The notes under the pieces were generated by a model. It searched no databases. It was given only the letters and a program-made list of their open reading frames with translations, and was not told the DNA's origin. A program made the position numbers and the translations under genes. Source: Betaproteobacteria bacterium (GTDB taxonomy: Bacteria; Pseudomonadota; Gammaproteobacteria; Burkholderiales; Thiobacillaceae). Taken from it: a stretch of DNA of 5,005 bases. The stretch is taken from assembly GCA_020049245.1 (NCBI GenBank), contig JAIFLB010000005.1:1-5005 (forward strand). Direction: 5' to 3'. Each line of letters begins with the position of its first letter. Position 1 is the first letter of the stretch. Shown in pieces: positions 1-4,715 of this stretch.

Positions 1-392
1 GGAGAGTCCATTTGGGTTTTCAGCGCCGCGCGCAGTGCCAGACCAACTCGACCGGATTTGAACGGTTTGATGATGTATCCCATCGCCCCAAACCCGACCG
101 CGTCGCGCACGGTATTCATCGTCGAATCTCCGGTAATCATCACCACACGAATCTCGGGATAAGTCGCCCGGATGCTTTTCAAGACATCGATACCCGACAT
201 GCCCGGCATGTTGACGTCCAGACAAACCAGATCAGGCCGAGTCCGTTCAAGGCACACCATCGCGCTCTGGCCATCCCGCGCCTCACCGGCAACGTCGAAA
301 CCTTCATCGCGCAGCAATGCCTTGAGGACTTCGCGGATCAACGTGTCGTCATCGACTACCAGGACACGCGGGCGTTTTGCGGTTGAATTCAT
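1..392 (-). CDS. CheY-like response regulator receiver protein (partial, C-terminus off the left edge)
   Basis: The minus strand reads open from an ATG at 392-390 to the window edge, giving 130 residues with no stop. They form an almost complete receiver domain: acidic pocket D14-D15-D16 after the first beta strand (RVLVVDDD), phosphoacceptor D59 in LVCLDVNMPG, switch threonine T87 in VMITGD, and conserved lysine K109 in YIIKPF. A phosphotransfer role in the cytoplasm follows from the family. An in-frame stop at 410-408, with no other ATG, GTG or TTG codon between, makes the ATG at 392 the only usual start. No Shine-Dalgarno sequence is visible before it. Because the 3' end is missing, it could be a stand-alone CheY-type protein or carry an output domain. 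Its kinase is not in view. It is divergent from the phasin gene. Its link to PHA metabolism, if any, is unknown. Confidence 0.93.
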   Translation of the reverse strand, partial: MNSTAKRPRVLVVDDDTLIREVLKALLRDEGFDVAGEARDGQSAMVCLERTRPDLVCLDVNMPGMSGIDVLKSIRATYPEIRVVMITGDSTMNTVRDAVGFGAMGYIIKPFKSGRVGLALRAALKTQMDS

Positions 393-525
393 TTTTGAGC
401 AGACAAGTCAGGACACAGCGATTCTAAGACTCCAGTGAGTCCGTGTGGCGGGCTCATCGCGTTCACCCGGACATAAAAGTCTCCTCCACGCCCTGCTCCA
501 CCTTGCTTCTTGAAAGTCGAGAAGA

Positions 526-544
526 TGCAACGCATGCAACAGCA
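526..544. promoter_or_regulatory. Upstream TGC-N3-GCA element with repeated TGCAAC
   Basis: TGCAACGCA at 526-534 has the same TGC-N3-GCA layout as the two elements over the phasin promoter, and a second TGCAAC follows directly at 535-540. It lies about 60 bases upstream of the -35 hexamer. It could be an auxiliary operator, or a chance match of a short motif. Confidence 0.25.
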
Positions 545-588
545 CAAATCCAGGTAACGGCTTTCTTGAAATACTTTTGGCCAGACTG

Positions 589-618
589 TTGACAAACCAA
601 GTCTGATTTGGATATTGT
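589..618 (+). promoter_or_regulatory. Sigma70-like promoter of the phasin gene
   Basis: A perfect -35 hexamer TTGACA (589-594) is followed after 18 bases by TATTGT (613-618), which matches four of six bases of the -10 consensus. Transcription would begin near 625, leaving a leader of about 70 bases before the phasin start codon. No better plus-strand promoter is seen in this intergenic region. The assignment rests on consensus matching only. Confidence 0.6.
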
Positions 619-645
619 GCACCGCAACATTGGTGCACTGCACAA
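615..645. promoter_or_regulatory. Candidate PhaR-type operator overlapping the phasin promoter
   Basis: Two TGC-N3-GCA elements, TGCACCGCA (618-626) and TGCACTGCA (634-642), lie 16 bases apart and cover the end of the -10 hexamer and the expected start site. The block is also a dyad: TTGTGCA (615-621) pairs with TGCACAA (639-645), and GTGCACC (617-623) pairs with GGTGCAC (632-638). PhaR repressors of PHA-storing proteobacteria are known to bind TGC-rich sites of this general form at phasin promoters and to be released when PHA granules form. Position and motif fit repression by such a protein. No phaR gene is in the window, so the identity of the binder is inferred. Confidence 0.5.
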
Positions 646-682
646 ATGACTTGTACTTGACTTGAACACCTCACTTGAACCC

Positions 683-687
683 AGGAG
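683..687 (+). promoter_or_regulatory. Phasin ribosome binding site
   Basis: AGGAG at 683-687 stands seven bases before the ATG at 695. It settles the start codon: the in-frame TTG at 662 lies upstream of this site, has no comparable signal, and would add eleven residues that do not look like a phasin N-terminus. Confidence 0.85.
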
Positions 688-694
688 AAACACC

Positions 695-1069
695 ATGCAA
701 AAGCAAATGATCGAAATGTTTGAAAAATCCACCGAAACCGCGATGGAATCGGTTCGCAAGATCGGCGAACTGAACCAGCGCACCTTCGACAAGATGTTCC
801 AGCAACAAGCCGAACTGGCCGCCTTCTTCATGGATGCCAGCGCTCGCAGCATGGAACTGATGACCAAGGCCAAAGGCTACCAGGACCTGATGGCTGGCCA
901 GACCGCGCTGATGCGTGAATGTGGCGAGCGCGGCATCAGCGCCGTTCGCACCAGCATCGACTTCGCCAACGAGTCTTCAACCGAATACAGCAAGCTGGCG
1001 CAGGAAAGCTTCAAGGTTGCGCAAGAGCAAGCCGCTCAAGCCACTTCCAGCCTGCAAGCCAACGTCTGA
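695..1069 (+). CDS. Phasin family protein (PHA granule-associated)
   Basis: This 124-residue protein begins MQKQMIEMFEKSTETAMESV and is almost entirely amphipathic helix, rich in Ala, Gln, Glu and Lys. There are no cysteines apart from one in MRECGERG, no signal peptide and no membrane segment. Residues such as FDKMFQQQAELAAFF, the SMELM segment and the AQEQAAQATSSLQA tail are typical of the small proteobacterial phasins (Phasin_2-like). These coat polyhydroxyalkanoate granules in the cytoplasm, limiting coalescence and shielding them from unspecific protein binding. The size is slightly short for the family, but both ends look complete. It is monocistronic: its own promoter and AGGAG site lie upstream, and a strong terminator follows 23 bases after the stop. 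TGC-N3-GCA elements over the promoter suggest PhaR-type control. Its last 32 codons recur, slightly changed, near 4561-4658. The family call is firm; the exact PHA role is from family knowledge. Confidence 0.88.
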   Translation: MQKQMIEMFEKSTETAMESVRKIGELNQRTFDKMFQQQAELAAFFMDASARSMELMTKAKGYQDLMAGQTALMRECGERGISAVRTSIDFANESSTEYSKLAQESFKVAQEQAAQATSSLQANV

Positions 1070-1091
1070 TCTTCTCGTACCGAGCTCCTTC

Positions 1092-1129
1092 AACGCCCGC
1101 TAGGTCATAGACCTGCCGGGCGTTTTTTT
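1092..1129 (+). terminator. Intrinsic terminator of the phasin gene
   Basis: Outer arms AACGCCCG (1092-1099) and CGGGCGTT (1117-1124) pair perfectly. Inner arms AGGTC (1102-1106) and GACCT (1110-1114) pair around an ATA loop, with one mismatch and one T-G wobble between the two blocks. Seven T residues (1123-1129) follow. A near copy follows the broken phasin copy at 4679-4715. Confidence 0.92.
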
Positions 1130-1155
1130 GGGCTTGGGAAGTTTTGTTGGATTAC

Positions 1156-1177
1156 AGCGCCAAGCGGAGGTGGCGCT
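1156..1177 (-). terminator. Hairpin at the 3' end of the histidine kinase gene
   Basis: AGCGCCA (1156-1162) pairs with TGGCGCT (1171-1177) over an 8-base loop, overlapping the last base of the kinase stop codon. On the minus strand no T run follows, so it is a weak terminator candidate at best. It may serve as a 3' stability hairpin for the convergent operon. Confidence 0.35.
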
Positions 1178-2658
1178 CAACGGTTAGATGATTGCGCTAC
1201 CGGCAAGGCAAAGCTGAATACAGCGCCGTGGCCAGCGATCTCTTCCAGATGGATGCTGCTGCCATGCAGGTTGAGGATGCGCTTGACGATGAGCAAACCA
1301 AGGCCGCCGGAAGTGCGGCCGCGTACATCGCTGACCGGCGAGGGGCGTTCAAACAGCAGATCGCGTTTATCGGCAGGAATACCACTGCCGGTGTCGAGCA
1401 CGCGCACTCGCACCCCGGCATCCTCGACACTGGCCTCCACTTGAATCCGGCCCTGCGCCGGGGTGTGGCGCAGGGCGTTATCAATCAGGTTGGTCAGCAC
1501 CCGTTCGATCAGGCCAATATCGGCTTTCACCGCAGGCAGCCGGGTGTCGACGCTGGCGCTCAACGTTACCTGGCGTTGCGCTGCGGACAGTTCGAATTTC
1601 TGCAGCACATCCTGGACCAGTTCGGCCAGCGCAAAGATCTCGGTCTGCGGCTTGACCACCTCGCACTCCAGTTTGGCCAGTTCAAACAACTCCTGCGCCA
1701 GTTTGCTGACCTTGCGGCTATGACGCACGGCGACATCCAGATAACGCTCGCGTTCTGACACGGGCAGGCTGTCCGCCTTCAACTGTAGCGTCTCCAGATA
1801 GCCTTGCAGCGAAGTCAGCGGCGTGCGCAAGTCATGCGAGATATTGGCAACCATTTCTCGCCGCAACTGATCCTGGCGCCGCAACTCGCCGACTTGCGCC
1901 TCGATGCGCGCGGCCATGGCATGGAATGCACGGTCGAGGGTACCGATTTCATCTGGACTGCCATCGATGTTGCTGCTCGCGCTTGCCTCACCAGGCACGC
2001 GAGCTGAACCATTCTGCAGCGCGACGACCTGCCGGGTCAGGCGGCGCAGGCGTCGGCTGATCAGTCCGAATGCCGCCAGGCCGGTCACCAAGGTCAGCAA
2101 CATCAATCCCAGCGTCAGCCAGGCTGCGGCGATGAAGGACCGGCTGGCCCAGACATCGGCGACGAGCTGGTCATATGCTTCACCGGCCAGCACGATGTAG
2201 AGATACCCCGCCACCACGTTGCCCTGCGTCAACGCCGCCGCAGTGAAAATCTTGCCGCCGGCATCACTGCGTGGATCGTCGCCCAGGATCGGAAACGCGC
2301 GGCCGGCGAGAAAATCATGGATCGGCGCCAGATCTACCCATTGCCGCTTGACCCGGCCTTCCGGCGCGACATGCGCGTCGATATAGCCATCCTTGCGCAA
2401 CAGATAGACCTCGATGCCCGGATTGACCACCATCAGCATATGAAACAACTCATCCACTGCGGGCCGATTCAATTTCAGATCAAGCACCAGATTGGTATGG
2501 CCGGCGATGTGGCCGGCCAGGTCTTTCGACAGCCGCTGCAGCACTTCCTGCTGGTGGCGCGCGCTCACATCCAGATAAACCCAGGTGGCCAGGCCACCTG
2601 AGAGCAGCGTCAGCAGGGCGAAAAACAGCGCGATGCGACCATATAAAGTTCGGATCAT
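1177..2658 (-). CDS. HAMP-containing sensor histidine kinase
   Basis: The 493-residue protein is an inner-membrane two-component sensor. Its parts in order are: first transmembrane helix about 8-29; periplasmic region about 30-172; second transmembrane helix about 174-200; HAMP linker about 200-258; HisKA domain with the H-box ISHDLRTPLTS and phosphorylatable H275; and HATPase_c domain with N-box NLIDNALRHTP (N390, N394), G1 box DTGSGIP (422-428) and G2 box GGLGL (451-455). All catalytic motifs are intact, so it should autophosphorylate on H275 and pass phosphate to the regulator encoded just upstream. The periplasmic part has no motif I can name, so the ligand is unknown. Its ATG overlaps the regulator's TGA (ATGA), and a GGAGG sits inside the regulator gene at 2673-2669, indicating translational coupling. 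Length and layout are ordinary for the family. Confidence 0.95.
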   Translation of the reverse strand: MIRTLYGRIALFFALLTLLSGGLATWVYLDVSARHQQEVLQRLSKDLAGHIAGHTNLVLDLKLNRPAVDELFHMLMVVNPGIEVYLLRKDGYIDAHVAPEGRVKRQWVDLAPIHDFLAGRAFPILGDDPRSDAGGKIFTAAALTQGNVVAGYLYIVLAGEAYDQLVADVWASRSFIAAAWLTLGLMLLTLVTGLAAFGLISRRLRRLTRQVVALQNGSARVPGEASASSNIDGSPDEIGTLDRAFHAMAARIEAQVGELRRQDQLRREMVANISHDLRTPLTSLQGYLETLQLKADSLPVSERERYLDVAVRHSRKVSKLAQELFELAKLECEVVKPQTEIFALAELVQDVLQKFELSAAQRQVTLSASVDTRLPAVKADIGLIERVLTNLIDNALRHTPAQGRIQVEASVEDAGVRVRVLDTGSGIPADKRDLLFERPSPVSDVRGRTSGGLGLLIVKRILNLHGSSIHLEEIAGHGAVFSFALPVAQSSNR

Positions 2659-3428
2659 GCGGTTGCTGCCTCCACGCCATCCGGCGTGAATTTGTAGCCG
2701 ATTCCCCAGACGGTGCGTATCAGCACCGGCCGCGCCGGGTCCGGCTCGATCTTGTTACGCAGACGATTGATGTGGGTGTTGACGGTGTGCTCATAACCTT
2801 CGTGGCTGTAGCCCCAGACCTGGTTCAGCAGATCGAGGCGGCTGAACACCCGGCCGGGGTGATGGGCAAAGAAAAACAGCAGGTCGAATTCACGCGCGGT
2901 GAGGTCAATGCGCTGGCGATTCAGACGGGCTTCCCGCGCAACCGGGTCGATGCTGAGACCGCCTTGTTCGATCAGACCGGCATCCTGGCGCGCGGCCTTG
3001 CCCAGTGCATCGACCCGGCGAAACAGCGCCTTGACTCGGGCGATCAGTTCCAGCACCGAAAACGGTTTGGTGACGTAGTCGTCAGCGCCCAGTTCCAGCC
3101 CCAACACTTTCTGAGTCTCGGCGGATTTGGCGCTGATGATGATGATCGGCGTATAGCGCGGCATGGCGCGAACCTGCCGGCAGACTTCCAGACCATCGAT
3201 GCCAGGCAACATCAGGTCCAGGATCAGGGCATCGAAGGAACGGCCAGCAGCCGAGCCGGACCGCAGGCGCGCAAGCCCGGTCTCGCCGTCCGCCGCCAAA
3301 TCCACCTGATAGCCCTCGTCAGCCAGATTCAAACGCACCAACTCGGCGATGTCGGCATCGTCTTCGACAACCAGTATGTGCCGACGGCCAACGCCAGGTT
3401 CGTTATCCATTTTCTTGATCGGTTTCAT
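2655..3428 (-). CDS. OmpR/PhoB-family response regulator
   Basis: The 257-residue cytoplasmic DNA-binding regulator has an N-terminal receiver domain (about 17-137) with acidic residues E22-D23-D24, phosphoacceptor D71 in LILDLMLPG, switch S99 in IIIISAKS and K121 in YVTKPF. A winged-helix trans_reg_C domain follows (about 155-250), with LTAREFDLLFFFAHHPGRVF, a recognition helix around HTVNTHINRLRNKIE and the closing RTVWGIGYKF hairpin. It is the first gene of the operon and overlaps the kinase gene by 4 bases, so the two almost certainly form a cognate pair. The start is uncertain: the ATG at 3428 and the in-frame ATG at 3410 (M7) both lack a strong ribosome binding site, and the extra six residues lie outside the domain. 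The target genes are not shown. The divergent spondin-like gene and its own operon are natural candidates. Confidence 0.95.
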   Translation of the reverse strand: MKPIKKMDNEPGVGRRHILVVEDDADIAELVRLNLADEGYQVDLAADGETGLARLRSGSAAGRSFDALILDLMLPGIDGLEVCRQVRAMPRYTPIIIISAKSAETQKVLGLELGADDYVTKPFSVLELIARVKALFRRVDALGKAARQDAGLIEQGGLSIDPVAREARLNRQRIDLTAREFDLLFFFAHHPGRVFSRLDLLNQVWGYSHEGYEHTVNTHINRLRNKIEPDPARPVLIRTVWGIGYKFTPDGVEAATA

Positions 3429-3502
3429 TGTTGGATCTGTCTTTCAGACGCCTGATCATGGCTCAAATTTCAGATAGAACAAGTCAAATATTGTTTAACT
3501 CT

Positions 3503-3519
3503 GCGTGAGGATCGCGTGA
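3503..3519. promoter_or_regulatory. Direct repeat, candidate OmpR-family binding site
   Basis: GCGTGA occurs at 3503-3508 and again at 3514-3519, an 11-base period on one face of the helix. This is the arrangement winged-helix OmpR/PhoB regulators bind as tandem dimers. It lies 75-91 bases upstream of the regulator start and 72-88 bases upstream of the spondin-like gene, so it could serve either promoter. I could not assign confident -35/-10 boxes for either gene in the 162-base gap 3429-3590. A second pair, TCAAAT at 3463 and 3484 (21 bases apart), is weaker. Confidence 0.35.
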
Positions 3520-3590
3520 CCGGAACAACTCAACAATGATCCAGCCTGAACGATTCAAGGCGCCCCATCACTGATCTTGGAGAACTCACC

Positions 3591-4388
3591 ATGTCCACAC
3601 GTTTCTTGCTTGCCAGCCTCGTATTGTCATCTCTCACCATCACGGCCCAGGCCGCGCCTGTCCAGGTCAAAGTGACCGTCGAAAATTTATCACCGGTCAA
3701 CAGCGTGGCAATCGCGCCGTTGCGCTTGGGCTTCCATAGCGGCACTTTTGATGCCTTCAACATCGGCCAGACCGCCGGCGCGGAAATCATCGCAATCGCC
3801 GAAGGCGGCAGCGATGCGCTGTGGAATCCGGCTTTCCAGGCCGCAGATCCCACCGCGGTGGTCGGTTCGGTGTTGCCAGCCGGGATTATTCACGGGGAAA
3901 CCTCCTCCGCGACATTCATGGTCGATCCGAGCGTCAACCGATACTTCTCCTTTGCCGCCATGGTGGTGCCCAGCAATGATTTCTTTATCGGTAACGATGA
4001 CCCGACAGAGTATGAATTGTTCGACGCCACCGGCAACCTGAAGCTCACCAGCATCACCCAGAAAAGCCGCGATATCTGGGATGCCGGTTCGGAAGTCCAT
4101 GACCCTCTGGCAGCGGCATTCATCAGCGGCGCCACCAATGGCAACCGCGCCAACCAGAATTCCGTAGTGGCGTTCAACTTCGCCGAATTCAGCGCCTACA
4201 ACGGACTGACCACGGCGCGCGGCTATACCTTTGACAGCCAACTCACCGCCGATTCGGATGTCTACAAGATTTCCTTCGAGGTCACCCCAGTGCCGGAACC
4301 TGAAACCTACGCCCTGCTGCTGGCCGGCCTGGGATTGGTCGGCTTGATGGCGCGCCGTCGAAACCTGAAAACGATTCACATCAGCTGA
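3591..4388 (+). CDS. Exported spondin-N-like protein with PEP-CTERM sorting signal
   Basis: The 265-residue protein starts at an ATG eight bases after GGAGA (3579-3583). Residues 1-22 are a Sec signal peptide with an AQA-type cleavage site. The middle (about 24-231) resembles the Spondin_N family: VKVTVENLSPVNSVAIAPLRLGFHSG near the start, then the AEGG segment (70-73), the LPAGIIHGE segment, FSFAAMVVPSNDFFIGNDD (120-137) and the DAGSEVHDP segment (164-172). In animals this fold is a C2-like beta sandwich of extracellular matrix proteins; the bacterial role is not established. Residues 234-257 are a PEP-CTERM tail: VPEPETYALLLAG, a hydrophobic helix and the RRR cluster. Such tails are cut by an exosortase, and the proteins are often linked to exopolysaccharide and biofilm matrix. 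Seven residues follow RRRN, slightly more than usual. The gene stands alone, divergent from the two-component operon. The spondin call is from remembered family motifs; the PEP-CTERM call is firm. Confidence 0.82.
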   Translation: MSTRFLLASLVLSSLTITAQAAPVQVKVTVENLSPVNSVAIAPLRLGFHSGTFDAFNIGQTAGAEIIAIAEGGSDALWNPAFQAADPTAVVGSVLPAGIIHGETSSATFMVDPSVNRYFSFAAMVVPSNDFFIGNDDPTEYELFDATGNLKLTSITQKSRDIWDAGSEVHDPLAAAFISGATNGNRANQNSVVAFNFAEFSAYNGLTTARGYTFDSQLTADSDVYKISFEVTPVPEPETYALLLAGLGLVGLMARRRNLKTIHIS

Positions 4389-4560
4389 CCCTTCTATCCG
4401 CGTACCACGTAGCCCGCTTTCCGCACACGGTAAAGCGGATTGCGGCTTACCCCGCCGAGATCAGACAAACGAACTCAAAATCGATTTCGGCCGGGGTTCC
4501 ACCCATGTAACGCAGTTCATTCCACCACATACCGTTCGGCGGATATCTACTACGCTATCC
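4389..4560. other. Intergenic stretch downstream of the spondin-like gene
   Basis: No gene is supported here. A plus-strand frame is open from 4440 into the phasin remnant, but it starts at a TTG without a ribosome binding site and its first part resembles nothing I know. The stretch carries the hairpin at 4414-4438, and its end (from about 4531) has weak similarity to the phasin gene. Confidence 0.6.
4414..4438. repeat. REP-like imperfect palindrome
   Basis: CCGCTTT (4414-4420) pairs with AAAGCGG (4432-4438), and CCG pairs with CGG across a CACA loop, with one bulged T. It is followed by a GC-rich GCGGCTTACCCCGCC stretch rather than a T run. It could end spondin transcripts poorly, but its GTAGCCCGC...GCGG style resembles dispersed extragenic palindromes of proteobacteria. 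Only one copy is visible in the window. Confidence 0.4.
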
Positions 4561-4658
4561 AGTCTTCTACCGAATACAGCAAACTGACTCAGGAAAACTT
4601 CAAGGCTGCGCAAGAGCAAGCCGCTCAAGCCACTTCCAGCCTGCAAGCCAACACCTGA
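4531..4658 (+). pseudogene. Truncated phasin gene copy (3' end only)
   Basis: From 4561 to the TGA at 4656-4658, 90 of 98 bases match phasin positions 972-1069 without a gap, including an unbroken 46-base identity (4607-4652 versus 1018-1063). The encoded end SSTEYSKLTQENFKAAQEQ differs from the intact phasin at only four of the last 31 residues. Upstream to about 4531 similarity fades and needs a one-base deletion, and earlier still nothing recognisable remains. There is no ATG and no ribosome binding site, and three quarters of the protein are missing, so it should not make a working phasin. It reads in the same direction as the intact gene and keeps a copy of its terminator. It is a decayed duplicate or the leftover of a second, tandem phasin gene. 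Confidence 0.82.
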
Positions 4659-4678
4659 TCGACGCACCAAGCTCTTTC

Positions 4679-4715
4679 AACGCCCGCCAGGTCATAGACC
4701 TACCGGGCGTTTTTT
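4679..4715 (+). terminator. Duplicated phasin-type intrinsic terminator
   Basis: AACGCCCG (4679-4686) pairs with CGGGCGTT (4704-4711), the inner AGGTC-ATA-GACCT (4689-4701) is identical to that of the intact phasin terminator, and six T residues (4710-4715) follow. It lies 20 bases after the stop of the truncated phasin copy, matching the layout at 1092-1129. Confidence 0.88.

Larger units (their letters stand above)
393..694. other. Divergent intergenic region between receiver gene and phasin gene
   Basis: These 302 bases separate two divergently transcribed genes, and I see no convincing gene in them. Open frames on the minus strand overlap the phasin promoter and lack protein-family features. 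The right half holds the phasin promoter, the TGC-N3-GCA elements, a dyad around the -35 hexamer and repeated ACTTG units. Towards the receiver gene there is a TAGAAT hexamer (minus strand, about 427-422) that could be a -10 box, but no good -35 accompanies it. A short GACTC/GAGTC inverted repeat lies at 428-441. Confidence 0.7.

Noticed and set aside
12..386. Plus-strand frame opposite the receiver gene
   Set aside because: The minus strand encodes an unmistakable receiver domain here.
662..694. Upstream TTG start for the phasin adding eleven residues
   Set aside because: The AGGAG site at 683-687 is placed for the ATG at 695, not for 662.
463..873. Minus-strand frame across the phasin start and promoter
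   Set aside because: It is antisense to the phasin and its clear promoter and ribosome binding site, with no recognisable domain.
1192..1758. Plus-strand frame (188 codons) opposite the histidine kinase
   Set aside because: It is a shadow of the HATPase and HisKA coding region, rich in His/Gln as expected from antisense reading.
2772..3455. Long plus-strand frame (227 codons) opposite the response regulator
   Set aside because: It is antisense to a gene with complete receiver and winged-helix motifs and has no family-like sequence of its own.
3690..4379. Long minus-strand frame (229 codons) opposite the spondin-like gene
   Set aside because: The plus-strand product has a signal peptide, ordered domain and PEP-CTERM tail; the antisense product has none.
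4440..4658. 72-codon frame ending in phasin-like sequence as a functional small protein
   Set aside because: It starts at TTG with no ribosome binding site, and only its last third resembles phasin, so a gene remnant is the better reading.
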